From Pagrus major (lineage: Eukaryota > Chordata > Actinopteri > Spariformes > Sparidae), in NCBI RefSeq assembly GCF_040436345.1, contig NC_133221.1, forward strand, positions 23,585,165 through 23,649,164: 64,000 nt of DNA, given 5' to 3'. Position 1 is the stretch's first letter. Every line of letters starts with the position of its first letter. Shown one piece after another: positions 50,256-63,654 of this stretch. The translations under genes were made by a program, and so were the position numbers. A model generated the notes under the pieces. That model worked only from the letters and a program-made list of their open reading frames with translations. It ran no database searches and was not told the origin of the DNA.

Positions 50256-51599
50256 ACTTATGTGTCTCAGAACAGCATTTTGAAACAATTCATTTGCAAT
50301 CATAGTGATATCAAATTAGTTACTGCCTGAGAAGAGAAGAGAGTAAACAAATTAAAATCCATTACAGCACAAATGTATTGGAGAACATTTATGACACTCA
50401 TACCTCCGCGAAGCAGCACAACACTCTAATTTTTGTATGTTGACATGTTCTGTCTGCACTGGGATCAGCATCCAAATACATCCAGTGACAGACATGCTAG
50501 ATTAGAGGAGCTCACTGGATCACTCAGCGCCGAGTAAACAAGACCTGGACCGGAGACCATCAAGCTGGTCTTAACTGACAACACTGGATGGATTGCCATG
50601 AGGGATTGGTTTGGTTGGAATTTGACATGGCATGTCATGACATCTGAGTTTTGTATTTATATATATTTTTCTAACCATGGTTTTGTATCAGCAGCTGTCT
50701 GAAGTGGTATTTTTTTTGTACACATTTTCTAATTTTTCACTCTGTTGTTTCTAAACTGCTTGTTTTTTCAACAGTCCCTGTAATTATACAACACTTCTTT
50801 TCTCTTAGTTTGAGCAATTTACATTTGTACTGGTAATCGCACAGAACTTTATAGTCCTCCGTGATGAACACAACACGGCGCAAAGTCGGCATCGATGGAG
50901 ACTCGCTGTTGGAGGGTTTTATAACCAACTTCCACTCCAGTTTAATGTTTGGTTTGGGACAGTCCTTAATGTGGCGGACCCTGCTTAATGATGGACAAAC
51001 TGACTAAAAGTGGGTAAGGAGAGGGTGTAGTGGGTAGTTTGAGAAAGGCCTTACTTTTTCTTCAGGCTACAAGTTCAAGGTAGGCCGAAATGTCTCTATG
51101 CTTAAAAATGTGAAGTTGCTGCCTTAAAAGCTTTAAAAGTTTTAGACGTGAAATGAGTTCCAGATGATAAGTAGTCAAAACAAAACAGACCCTGATTTAA
51201 TAGTAAAATGTGTGCCGCACTGTGACGTCTTTCCTCTGTTTAGAGTTGATTGCTCATGCTAACTACCCCGTCCTCCTCTTTCCATGTATTTCAATAAAAA
51301 AAACAGGAAACATTAAAACACATAATGTCCTGTGCACCGCATGACTTTCTTTTTTTTTTTCCATGAATGAGCTACCAGACATTGTTTGTCTGGAACAATA
51401 ATGGGAAAGCTTTCACAAAAATGGACACGGTTTAATGATTATTATACTTGTTATCAGAGATAAGAGCAGCAGAACATCACGATGTCCCAGATTTCAATTA
51501 CACATTCACTCAATTTACCCCATCTTCCTGCTTTACCCTCCAACTCTACCTGACAGAACAGTTATATAAGGATTCCTGAAATGCACAGAGCCTCAACCA

Positions 51600-51708
<109 letters not shown>

Positions 51709-51958
51709 GAACATTCGAGAGAGACACTGAGGGGGCAGACAGGAAGGGAAAGAGGAGAGGGGAGAGAGATGAAAGCGAGGTCATCATTCAAAGAGAAAAA
51801 GAGAGATGTACTTCAGAGTAAGAGGGGGTGGAAACGCACACACATTAAAAAAACATGGCGGCGACACACAAACAGCACACGCAGACGTAGATTCTGGGAA
51901 GAAGGACCGTTTCCTCTGTAGGGTCAAGAGAACAACATGTCCAGGAATTATTCACCGC

Positions 51959-51983
51959 AGAGAGAGAGAGAGAGAGAGAGAGA
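51959..51983 (+). repeat. (AG)n microsatellite, about 24 bp
   Basis: Perfect AG run. Confidence 0.95.
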
Positions 51984-53138
51984 TGCTGGCAGGGCTTTTA
52001 TGATATACGTTACAAAATATGATTTTAATAGTTGTTTAACACAACTTGTGACCACATACAGTGTCCACGCCTGCATGCAACACCTGATTTCAAGATGAGT
52101 GGTTCAGAGATGTTTCGGTGCAAATGGTTTAAAATCTAGCACAGAGCAAAAAAGTTAAATGGTCACATCAGATTGTTAAGGATTAGGATCTAGAACTTCA
52201 GTTCTATCCTTTCTTGTGATGTTTTATATCAAAGTGTGGACACTGACGTCAGTCTCTTATGTAACTTGTCACTTTGGCTGAATGCCAGCTTGTACTCAAT
52301 CAGTTGTTTCTGTTATGCATTACAAAAACATACTTTGAAAGAGATATCTCACAGAATAAAATGTAGAAAAACAAGTTTTATAACCTCAAAGACACATGTC
52401 TACTATCACCTTTCTATAGCTCCATAGCCTCAGGATTAAACTTTGACAGTCACATCAAATGAGCAGCTGTAGCTTTGTTATCGTAGAGCAATTTGGAAGC
52501 TGTCAAGGAGAAATGCTTCTCTTTCTCACACACTCACACAGACAGTCATGTTCACAGAGATACAGGGAGACGTACACATTCAAACAGCTTGGGGGGGAGT
52601 TTTACTCCATCATCACCAGAAAGTAGGGACAGGTTATACAACTCACACACACTCAAATGCACAAAACGCATTATATAACTAATGAATCATTCCATACTTC
52701 CCACTGGGACCATGGAAACTGAAAACCTCTCTGGAATCGTGCTAAACAAACACACACACACACGTTTCGGGTGACTTAGAAGGAAATGATGCTACGACAC
52801 AAGAATGGCAGCCCTCCAATCAAAATATCCAGTCAAGATAAAAGCTGTGAGATTGGCTGCATGGTGTCAGACACACACAAACACTACATTATACAACACT
52901 AATCACAGCTGCATTAAAAATAAATCAACGCCTCTGTTTGTATTCACATAAATGACGCTATGACCAAGTAATTTACAGTAAATATACTTAAGTATTATAA
53001 GTAAAAGTAAATTATACATATAGCTAATTACATGTATATACAGTATAAAGTGTATTCTATGGGTCGACCATTGACCTGCCTTTATTTCCAATGGCCAATA
53101 AAAAAAATTGAAAACTGTTCTCTGATGCGTCAATCTGC

Positions 53139-53371
53139 AAAGTAACTAGTAACTAAAGTTATCAAATCAATGTGATGGATAAAAAAGTACATTTGCCTCC
53201 AAAATGTGGCAGAGTGGAAGTTTAAAGGGGCAGAAATAGACGGAATACATAGATATACTGATATATGCTACATCTTATATAGATAGAAACACTCAAGTAA
53301 AGCACAAATACCTCAAAATTGTGTGCAAGAACAGTATTTAAGTAAATGTACTTAGTTACATTCCATCACTG
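53139..53371 (-). mobile_element. truncated copy of the same fish repeat (copy 2, inverted)
   Basis: Read on the minus strand it begins CAGTGATGGAATGTAACTAA, identical over its first 20 bases to copy 1 at 41476. The other end is GATAACTTTAGTTACTAGTT. The middle has diverged or carries an insertion. Confidence 0.6.
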
Positions 53372-53488
53372 GCTATGGGTGATATTCTGATGATAGTATC
53401 ATTTTACTTGTCACATTACGGTGACTTTAGACAGAGCCTCTTTGTTTTACTGTAACTTGAGAGAAACCAATAAGTTAACAGAACTAAC

Positions 53489-53538
53489 CTTCGTCTTTAT
53501 CAGAATTATAAAACATGTTGCAGCTCGTCACAGATTGA
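53489..53538 (-). CDS. possible short 5' coding exon of rad54l2 (speculative)
   Basis: A 50-base interval bounded by an acceptor (TTTGTGTGGTTACTGCAG) and a donor (GAAG|GTTAGT) is open in one frame as QSVTSCNMFYNSDKDE. It ends in phase 1, which matches exon a, and would continue as D-QPHGAPF. It also holds an ATG (53514-53516) with A at -3. Splice-site pairs of this quality occur by chance, so this is only a candidate. Confidence 0.25.
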
Positions 53539-54139
53539 CTGCAGTAACCACACAAAGGTTTTAATTCTGGTCTATATTGAGCTTCCGAGACCTCCCTAGC
53601 TCATTAAGAAACACTCCCTTGTGCCCGGGTCCAATGGAGGTGTTTTCTTAAGGTGAAAATTAGTGTTTGGAGAGCCCGTGTTGCTAGGCGACTAAGTCAA
53701 ACTCAACTACGTGGCAGCGAGCGTGGAGGACAGGGCAAAAGAATCGTGATGATCCGTAGGACACATGAGACGATACACAAGGTACGAATGCATTTGAACC
53801 CTGGGACTCCATCACTAACACTGACAAACACCACGCAGAGAGAGTGAGAGTGCCGCCAAAGCGTGTTGATGAAATGCTGAATCATCGGCAGTCAGTAAGT
53901 GTCAGAGTAAATAGCATCCGCAGCAAATTTTCTAACCATTAATTTTTTCTGTTGGACACTCCCTGTGGGTTAAAGACTTGCTGCTCCTCACAAAAACAAC
54001 ACAACATGGACTTGGGAGATATGCGGCTCAAAAGAATGTGAGGCCAACGGCAACTAAATCATGACTCGTGTGTATGTGATGTGTGTGTTTGTGTCTGTCT
54101 CAGAGGGGGGTTGGAGTGGGGAAATGTCTTCTGCAACCA

Positions 54140-54230
54140 CAAGGTTATGTAACCACATACGTATATGTTAAGTGTTTATATAACTCCTCGCACTGCGCTG
54201 ATGAACATAACACCCTGACCGTGTAACAGC

Positions 54231-54285
<55 letters not shown>

Positions 54286-54400
54286 CAAATCAGTGGCATG
54301 CCCTGAAGTGTGTCGGTGTTCAAAAGGAAGACAAATAGATAATGAGAGTCCACAGGAAAGATTAAAACTACAGGAGGAGAAAGAGAAAGCAAACACTGTA
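54140..54400. repeat. microsatellite module with (TG)n array
   Basis: GGTTATGTAACC (54143-54154), TTTATATAACT (about 54175), a TG array at 54233-54283, then a purine-rich stretch. It has the same order of parts as the modules at 51.6 and 59.6 kb. Confidence 0.7.
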
Positions 54401-55212
54401 CCCCCATATGAAGAACTGTATCCACAGAATGAATGTGTACAGTATATAAAAGCTACTATACTCCATACACAGTGGGTTTTCCAATCAACTCCTCTGTGGT
54501 CGGACAAATGTGTGTGTGAAAACCCTTCCAACCCTCACTGGATAAATTCAAAATTGCATAAGCTGTTTACTTGGCTCTGAAAAAAGTGTTAGTGATACAA
54601 AGTTGTCACCCGACAGTGATGGAGACAGCTTCAGACTGCAGCGAGTCAGGTTTTCATGTGAGCTGTCAGTGGCTGCTCTTCAGAGAAAGGAAAAAAATAA
54701 CTTTTCTGGAACAGATCGGTAAACGTCTGCCCTTGAGCTCGAAACATGAGTCGAGATCATAATCTGTCGTCGAATAACATTATTAATGACTATTATAACA
54801 GCGTTGACTGTGACCTCTACTATGCAGTCTGGTTTCTAGGAACAGCAGTCGCAGCACTGAGACCTTTAACTCACAACATCCTGAAAATATCTAAATGAAA
54901 AAAGGGGATTTGTGGTGTGTGTCCAATCAGAACAAACAAACTTTCACAAATGCACTCACAATATTTTAAGGCAAATTATATCACTGGTACAGGAAATGTG
55001 AACTATTCCCCAGACTAAGAGATGTTATTCTATTTTTGTGAGAACTATTCAGCGACCCATGGAAATTAACTTGCAATGCGTGTTGAGTGTACCGACCCTC
55101 AGTTCAAGAACCAATGTCCCTGGATGTTTAACTGCTGCAGGAAACTTGTAAAGTGGCGTAACAGCTACTTTTTCTAAACTCTAAATGCTGTACATTTTGG
55201 TTGACGTCACAC

Positions 55213-55412
55213 ATTAAAAAGGACCAGCGTGTAGGATTTAGTGACATCTATCCATGTGGTTGCAGATTGTAACCAACTGAACACTCCTTGTTTCACCCTT
55301 CCCTATGTAGGCTGCGAAAATGCTAAAAAGGCGAAAGGCCCTCTCTGGAGGAGGTTTGATTTGGTTTGTCCTTTCTGGGCTACTGTAGAAACATGGCGGG
55401 GTCCGCCATATG
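55213..55412 (+). mobile_element. 5' part of a fish TIR-type repeat, truncated
   Basis: Begins TTAAAAAGGACCAGCGTGTA and contains TTGCAGATTGTAACCAACTG, GAAAGGCCCTCTCTGGAG and GGGCTACTGTAGAAACATGG. I recognise these words from a common fish element of the AAAGGACCAGTGTGTAGG type. The matching right end is absent. Confidence 0.6.
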
Positions 55413-58141
55413 AAAGGCTTCATCCAAGGCAATTAGTGAGCAAGGATCTGACCAATGTAAACGCATGAGTAATGCATGTGCCTGCTTGCAGTGCAGTGTT
55501 TTGAGAAGTTTTTATGACAAACTTGAGATTAATGGCGGTTAAATCAGACGCCGACTTCAACAAGCCACAGCCGATGCCGTCTGCAAAGATGCAAATTACA
55601 AGCTTTTCACAGCTGCTTCAAGTCGAGGCTTGCTTGCCACTTTTAGGTGAAATATCAGTTTAAAGGTTGTTGAATATTTTTGAAACCACAGACACAGACT
55701 GGAATTCAGGTTCATGCTCATGTTTTTGGGTGACGACCTGCAGCTCGACAGAGACTGTTGTTGAATAATCAGATACTGAGGGAAACTTTTTAAAAACATC
55801 AAATATCTGGATTAGATTTATTTGCATCTGTAAATCAGGAATTCAAATAACTGAACACGCAGTCACACAGGAAGTCTGAGGTCCTGAGTGCTTGACCTAC
55901 ATACCAGATCCACTTCTGTCACTTACCCAAACACAACAATAATGAGACATACCACACTGCTGAAAATAAGGATCCACTGTTTTCAGGTGTGTGTGTTTTT
56001 TCAGCAGCTTCCAACACAAACTCCTAAAGTCTAAGTCGTCTCTGCTCCTGTTCCGCTCCCTGTGAGTCACTGACCTACAGTCTGGAAAAATTATTAAATA
56101 AAATGAGCGGGTTGGACAGTCTGTCTGGGTCCTGCCCTACTGTCCGCCAGTCGCTGTCTATGTAAGCAGATTACGGATGACCTCAGATACTACATTTACT
56201 ACACAGAGAATCCTCTACGTCACACATTTCACAAACACAAGCTGTCTGGTTATCCAACACAGACAGGAGGTTCCAGGAAGTGGACAGGAAATGAAGCCAT
56301 ACAGAGTTCATAGTAGCAGAACATTGAATTAATTCATCTAATCTTTATATCAGAAACCGTCCTAAGGCTCTTATCTGGATGTTTCCGTTGAGAAAAATGA
56401 ATAAATTGTTATTCCATCTATACTAGGAATTATAAATATACCTACTCTGTCATAATTATTTAATATGTTTTTGGAAAACTTAACTTAAAGCCCTCATTTG
56501 TTTTACAATTCACAGCCTCTCTCCATGTATGAACCTGCTGTATTCATGTACATAGTTCTAGCCCAGTTATATCACTACACTTCAGTTACACCAATCCTTA
56601 GGTGAAATCAGACATGGTGGAGATTTACAGTTTGTGACGGTCCTGTCCTCCCCATCCTGTGTCTCATTTTCACTTTTCTGTCTCATCATACTTCCCTCTT
56701 ATCTTACTCAACTCTCATTTAGTCTGCTTCCTCCCCCACTGCACTCTCCTCATATGTCTCTGATTCTACCTGCCAACACCTTCTCTTCATCCTCCTCCTC
56801 CTCCTCCTCAATCACCTGGCTGTACTTTTCCCTCATCTTGTTTCATTTCTCCTTCACACCTCTCCTCTCTACTCGTTTGCCACTTCCTCTGCTAACTTCT
56901 ACCTGTCTTCTCACTCCTCTCCTCTTGATGTCTTGTACCTGTTATATTTCCGCGTTGTCCTTCACCTTACCTCTCTTTTCCCCCAAGCCTCTTGTTCAGT
57001 TACATGTTTGAGTGCGCTCGCAGGGCCGCCGCATCCTCCTTGTTACATAAACTCTTCTTGCTGAGGTTTTGTTATAAAACAGAGAAGAAAGCCTCACAGG
57101 GCAGAAAGACCTGCAGACGTTCGGCATGCTGCCATCATTATAAGGTTTTATTACATCAGACTTTGACATCACATGTTCTGATGAAGTTTGATCAAATCAC
57201 ACTGCAGAGTTTGTGTTTAAGCCATCGTAAATAACAGAATGATAGACTGAGATATCCTGTATAATGTGAATGCAGAATGAGAATGTATACGTTTAAGCTA
57301 ATTCAGCTCATAACAATAACGACAAACAAATAGGACAAAAACCAAATAGGAGGCAATGAGTGTTACTGTATTACTAAAGTGGAAATACGACAATGTTTGA
57401 GCAAAACTGAACTTAGAAAAACAAGTAATCATAGAAGAATTAAAGCATGAGATGCCTGTTTCAGAGGGAAAAAAAAGGTTTATCTCTATTTCAAATGACA
57501 GAAGAGGAGAAAAATCCCATTTCCAATGAGAGTTTGACATGATTTTATTTTTGTAACTGATCAGAACAACAAGGCACTCCCAGCAAAAGATCAATTCTCT
57601 AACTTCATCCAAGAGACACATCATTTCCTCGTGTCAAGTCTGGATTTCCTCTCATTTCGTAAATAAATACAATAACCTGATCCAGCCTTGGCTTGTGGTC
57701 AAACTATCCACCTGATAACATGGAAATCTATTCCGTCCTGTTCTTGAGAGGTCCATCAGAATGACAGCCAAACAGGCTGACAAGGCAAAACACATGTACA
57801 TAAAGACAAGAAGGAAAACCTCCTTGAAAGCCGAGATGTGATGGAAAAACACAAAACACAGACGTCAAGAAACAGGAAGCCAGATTTTATCTGACAGTTT
57901 CCAGCAGCTTCCGATTCAGTAAGGTGTTTGTGTTTGTGTTAAAACGTCAGGAGGGGGTCAAAATGTCGACGTGACAAAAATGGAGACGCGATGAATGTGA
58001 AGGCGTTAACGAGGTCAGTGGGTGACGTGTGACGAGTCGAGGTCAACACACGTAACTTCTCTTATTCTCTTTTTTAGTACCACCTCGAGAGGCTGCTGCA
58101 CTCAATGAGACGACCTGCTTTATTAAGAGTCTAATTTGCTT

Positions 58142-58208
58142 ACACACACACACACACACAGACAGACACACAGACAGACACACAGACAGACACACACACA
58201 CACACACA
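58142..58208 (+). repeat. compound CA / CAGA microsatellite
   Basis: A CA run, then repeated GACAGACACA units, then CA again. GCTTATATAACCGC follows about 80 bases on (58286-58299). Confidence 0.9.
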
Positions 58209-59562
58209 GTCTCACTCAGACAGAAAGTTGCTCTCTAACAGACAGTCAGGCCACCGACGCTGAGGCTGGTCGGACAAGGGGGGACGCTTATATAACCGCT
58301 GCCTCTGGCTGTTACACAACCAGCATGTTCACAAGAACCTCACGTCCTGCACGCACACACATACGCACACAAAGATGTACCACGTCACGCACACCAGAGC
58401 TCACAGACCCAGACGAATACGGTGGCATTTCAAGAACATCTAGACTTTTAGAAACACATTCGAATATACTCTCACAGCCGCACATATGCCACGATGAGTA
58501 TGTCTGCCCGTGTATGTGTGTGTGCTGCCAATGTCGTTATTTTCCGCCTCTTTCCTGCTGTTTAGCAGCGTTCATACTGTTCTCTCACTCTTACGGCTGC
58601 TTTCCAGCTATCTCAACAAGAAAAATGTCAGAGTGATGCAGGTGGGGCTGATGAGAACATAAATAAGAGGACAAACACAAAACCGCAGATAAACACGTCA
58701 ATAAATCAATCGAGAACGAGACAGACTGAAGAATTAAACTCTGATTTTCCTGCCAGATACTCGCTGGAAGTCATACACGGTCCAGACTGATGCATTAAGC
58801 AACCAGATTCTTACTAAATGTCGCATTTCTCACTCATTGCTTCCACTGATTTCATGAATGTTTGTTGTTCTAAACTCTCGGTTGATTTTATCTTTCAATG
58901 TACAACAAGGAACTTTTAACTAGTTATGAAACTGTATGAGGCCTCTGTATGACCTTCATAATCAAACAAGACCATCAGTCAGAAGACTGGATATTCCTTT
59001 ACATATAAATAGCTAATCTAAATGAGTTCAGAGGATGACTCGAGGAGTCTCACAGCCAGAGGAAAGATGCTGCTCTGTAGTCTGGTGGTAGCCTACGGTA
59101 CGGCACTAAAACAAAGTTTACTTTGTTTGACCGTCATCATGTTTGGTTGCCAACACTGATATAGTTGTTGGCAACCCCACTGGCCCCCCAACTCCCGAGT
59201 GTCAGCAATTTCTACTGAGCACATTGTGCAAATCTTTGAGGTCTGAAAGCACGCGCACAAAACAAAAAAATGCTCAAAAACTCTAAAGAGTACCTTTAAA
59301 GAAATTGATGTTTTATCTACAAAATGCTAATTTCACTTCCACACCTTCTGTTTCAACCCATCATTGCGTCTGCAGGGGTGAACAGAGGATACATCTCACA
59401 TCAGACCCAGAGTTTAAAAAAAGAAGCCAAAACCAAAAAAAAAAAAAATACTTGTGGTTTCCTTCCCAGGACAAATCAAGATTTATCAGGGTTACATAAC
59501 TTGCCTTGAGAAAGACAAAAAAAAAACCATATAAAAAAAACTAATGCAGCTTTCAACATGAC

Positions 59563-59740
59563 AACACACACACACACACACACACACAGCACTGACACAC
59601 ACAGACACACACACCTCTCTTACATAACCGACTGCCCTGAATGAGTTATTAAGGCTGCTTTATTAGAGCGAGGCAGGTGAGTTATGAAACCCTCCCGCTG
59701 GCTGCATGTGTGTGTTCAGTGTGTGTGTGTGTGTGTGTGT
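59563..59740. repeat. microsatellite module with CA and GT arrays
   Basis: CA run at 59563-59588, CTTACATAACCG (about 59619), GAGTTATTAAGGCTGCTTTA, GTTATGAAACC and a GT run at 59720-59740, followed by purine-rich sequence to 59950. Confidence 0.7.
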
Positions 59741-60057
59741 CTGCGTGTCAGAGCAGCCAGAGGCGCTGAGAGACAAACACGACAAACAATGAAGAGAGAC
59801 AGAGAAAGAAGAAACGATGACTGTGTGGCAAAGAGAGAGAGGTGAGGCGAGGTGGTACGCTCTGTTCTGTTTGTAGGCCAGTGTGTCACTGCAGCAGAGG
59901 AGGGAGGAAGAGGAGGAGGAGGAGGAGGAGTGAGAGGAGAGGACACACATGCACGCCTGGCTGCTGCCACACATTACCACAGTGCTGGTCAACCTCGGAG
60001 AAATCTCACCTACACAAAACCAACACAACAAAACCTTCACACCTCTGCAAATTGTCT

Positions 60058-60582
60058 ATCATAATGTATCAGACTGAATATGAGCGTTTTACTTTTACTA
60101 TTCTTTTACCCCTTGAAATTGCTCCATACAGCTCATCCAGCATGATTCAAGTCTCTGGAAGCGGCCAGATCCCAAATTGTTTTGAAAGGACGTTGTTCGC
60201 ACCCTTTCGAACGCCGAAATTAAATGTAGCTGCTAAGCTAACAGTGTTAGTGCGCACCTCATCTGAAGTGGGTGCACAGGCTTGACCACGCGTGTGTCAA
60301 TATTGTCTTTTCAGATCAATTTGGGGTCTCGGGGCTTCCACAGAATTGGACCAGCTGGCCCCAAAGTTCCTGTGCTAGCCGTATGCCATCATATAATCCA
60401 TATTATATATACCCAACACTCCCCCGGTGCTCCAAGCTGTTGTTCTGGACCACTAGCTGCACCAACTGAGCTAACTAGCTAAAGGTAGCTCCAGAAGGCT
60501 GCATTCTGGTGATACGCAGCGCCCCATTTGTTTTGAGTATGAATTCAACAAGAGGCTAATTTTTATATACTGCTCCTTTAAG
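60058..60582. mobile_element. possible decayed mobile element
   Basis: Begins around ATGTATCAGACTGAATATGA and ends TATACTGCTCCTTTAA, with internal words (CCATACAGCTCAT, GCTGCTAAGCTAACA) that remind me of a large fish repeat. I cannot fix its class or its ends. Confidence 0.35.
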
Positions 60583-62642
60583 TTTCAAATTATGAACAGT
60601 TTCTAGTCAGATTCTACACAAATAAAAGCTCCACAGGCTTTATATAAAGGTGCCTACAATGTGACTGGTTGTGGTTTGGGATGGACGCTGCCGTCATGAA
60701 ATTCACTCTCTGATCACGAGGCTGCTGTAATGTAACACTATACAGCACTGCAGCCATTTAGTGAGAGAGAGGGTCGAATGAGGCAAGACAGAGACAACAG
60801 CAGTTTGTTCATGTGAAGGCAGGAGGGAGGGATGAAATCTGCACTGAAAAACACAAGGAGTGAGAGACAAACAGAAAGAGAAGAAAGAGAAGCAGAGAGA
60901 GAACACAGGAGGGAACAAAGTGACTGGCATTGTGCAGCAGCGAGATAAAAAAAAAAAAGAAATCAGCCAACAAAGAGAACCTAAAAGGGGGAAATTTACA
61001 TTGAAATGAGAACAAAGACAGCGGCTATAGCATCTGACGGGAGGAAGGAGAGAGATCAAAAAGCCCAGACGTTTAACAAAGGCGACATTAGGGAAGTGGG
61101 AACGAGAGCCATGTGGCTGGCCCGGCGAAGCCTACATCCTCTCTATGTGCTGTGGCGTTATGAAAGCAGCCAGACTACACGTGCTCCTGGCGTTGGCCCT
61201 GACCCCGGAGCTGGTCTGAACTGGACACGTTGTTCCTGCCCGGCGTGCCGAGGACAATCGCAAACCGAGCAGAGCGTGCAGCGCAGCACAAAGGAAAATA
61301 GGAATCAGGACAAATGGCTCCATCCTGTTTTGTTGGACCATAGAGGGGTTGTTACTGCTGTTGAACTAACTCACCTTTTTTTCCAATCAACCATCCAATC
61401 AATTAAGATTATTTGTCACATGTAATCTTGGTGTTCAAACGCTTTAAAGCCCTCCTGATGTCACGCTCAGAAAGGGTGAAAGGTGTGATTGGTGCACCCA
61501 CCGACCCACTAACCTCTGCTTCAGCCATTTTTGTCTCTTGACAGCCTCAAAGTGAGCATACAAGTTGGTGTCTCAGTTGCTAGAGACGTGTCAGCACTTG
61601 ACAAGGAGGGGTGGGTGGGCTTACATTCTGTCATAGTACCCAGACCTTCCAACATGTTTCTGGGATTGACCTACTGGAGTCGTTCTCCCATCCGTGACGT
61701 CGACGGTGGTGTCCTGGAACACGCTCCAGACTGCGTCATGCAGTGAAGTCTTTTCACAATAAACATTTCATCACTGATGGACAGACTGTACTCGCAGGAA
61801 GACGGTCATAAAAACACACTCACGCACACACCCTACATAATGCATCAAGGGAGAACAGTGTGTTCTTTTAGCCTTTATCACTACTCGACACGCCACATTT
61901 GCAGCCATGACAAGGCACCTAGTGTCTTTGCACAGCGAGCCAAACACCCAGAGCAATCCCAGGAATTACAGGCACGTAGATGTTAGTTGGTTCTGAATAA
62001 ACGATCCCTGTGAATATGTGTCGCGATAAATGCCAACACAGTGAGAGGCAGAGGCAGAGAACACGATGCACCCTGAGCAAAACCACAAGGAACGATGACT
62101 AATGATGAACAAATAATGAAATTGTGTTTTGTTTTTTTTGCAAGATCCTTCACTGATCAGCGCAGAGGTGCTGAATAATGAACTGATGAACTTTTCACAC
62201 AAATTTTCACGTCACATCTACAGCTGTAAATGAACTTGAACTTGTTTAGTAACCTTCATGCTGACAAAATCTGCATTTTTCTAATGTCAGACACAGCCAG
62301 ACAGTACAGTGGAGACTGCAGGCAGTCAGGAAAATTATATGTTTTTCATTGTTTTGTCTCGGTGCCTTGGATTTGAAATGAAAATGACTGTAATGTTGAC
62401 TAAGAGCTTTAATTTGAGACTGTTCACGTCGGTTGGGTGAACACTGGGACATTTGCAACGAGAAAACAATACTCTACATACAGACATAGTGAGGAAGGCG
62501 TTTTTAAACGGGCCAGGCTTAAAAGATTTTTACTGGCAAAGTGAATCACATGACCTTAATAGACCTAATCATGTCAATTCATCTCCTGAGTGTCTGCATA
62601 TGTGAGTGAGACACCAGACGGTCAATTTTCAACAGACTAAAG

Positions 62643-63017
62643 CAGGGGTGGACAAAATTTTTTCCCTTGGTGAGACAAAACTGAAACCTAATGGTGTCTG
62701 ATGGGCCAAAAGCAAGCACCTATTGTGTTAACATGCTAAATGAGAGGCAAGTGAGAAAAGAAATTCTGATGATCAAATTAACACATTTTCTCTCCAGTCT
62801 TTTTAGAAAAAAGTTTTAAAAAGGATAATTTTTCAAAGTTCCTGACGAAAAAAAAACAGCCACTATCCTCTCTGGGTTTCCATAATTCCCAAGTTCCCTC
62901 ACAAACAATTGAACAACATAAACAGCGCTTCATAATATCATTTTCTTTTTATCATCACTTGTTTTTTCACTAGAAACATCTGGCGGGTCGATTCAAACCT
63001 TAAAACCAGCCCTGGAC
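62643..63017 (+). mobile_element. hAT-type MITE remnant
   Basis: The left end CAGGGGTGGACAAAATTTTT followed by CCCTTGGTGAGACAAAACTG, and an internal GCGGGTCGATTCAAACCTTA, are the usual landmarks of a hAT non-autonomous element with CAGGGGTGGGCAA ends. The right terminal inverted repeat is lost. Confidence 0.6.
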
Positions 63018-63654
63018 TAAAGTTTACATTAACTCGTACATTTAGTCAAGATCCCTAAAACTGTGAGGCTTTGTAGAAAAACTCCTATAATTCTTGTCTT
63101 GTTCACCTGAGGTGAATGTAAACACCTTTGAATCAAAGCTGAAAGTCAACATTTAAACTGTACTCATATTTTCATTTCAAATCCAATGTGCAGAGACGGC
63201 ACACAAAATATCACTGTCCTACCATTTACACACTAGAAGTGCACAAAACATTATAGGGCGGCCTTTAAAAATAAGTAAAAACCCTTTGGTTTGTTGTATA
63301 TTGCATTGTCTACACTTTGAAGATGAATTCACTGTCTTTTAATGGGGTGTTAAAAGGCTTGTTTGATGAAAAAAGCAACAAAAACATTGGAAGCAGGGAT
63401 TTAACGCAGGGTTAATTGACCTGAAATTAGCTGAAATGAACCGTACCGGTGTAAATTCATGGCACAAATCCCTGAATCCAACATGAACTGTTAAAAATAC
63501 TCTTCTTATCTCCCTTTCTTGTTGGTAAAATAACACTTTGAACTCTTTCAGTTCCTGCCTTGCCTTTGCTGACTGAATAAATGAAGAAATAGAGCACATT
63601 ACACTGAAAAAAAATAACACCACTTCACAGATTTTCTCCGTTCATCCAGACAAA

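Larger units (their letters stand above)
53539..63640. other. upstream/5' intron region of rad54l2, part 2
   Basis: No coding exon is recognised. It contains several microsatellite modules (54.1-54.4, 58.1-58.3 and 59.6-59.95 kb), three decayed mobile elements, and purine- or pyrimidine-rich tracts (56630-56990, 60838-60960). Confidence 0.6.

Noticed and set aside
56774..56830. A minus-strand ATG frame reading MREKYSQVIEEEEEEDEEKV, tempting as the acidic N-terminal exon of rad54l2
   Set aside because: The acidic run comes from a CTC repeat in a long pyrimidine-rich stretch. The rest does not resemble the SDPDLDPD-type start I expect, and the only nearby donor (GCAG|GTAGAA) is weak. It also cannot join the 53489 candidate in phase.
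58136..58636. A 166-codon plus-strand frame beginning in a CA/CAGA repeat
   Set aside because: Its first part is microsatellite and the rest matches no family I know. It lies within one of the repeat modules.
59842..60285. A 147-codon plus-strand frame with an Arg-rich stretch
   Set aside because: The Arg run comes from a GGA/GAG-type simple repeat, and the tail runs into a probable mobile element.
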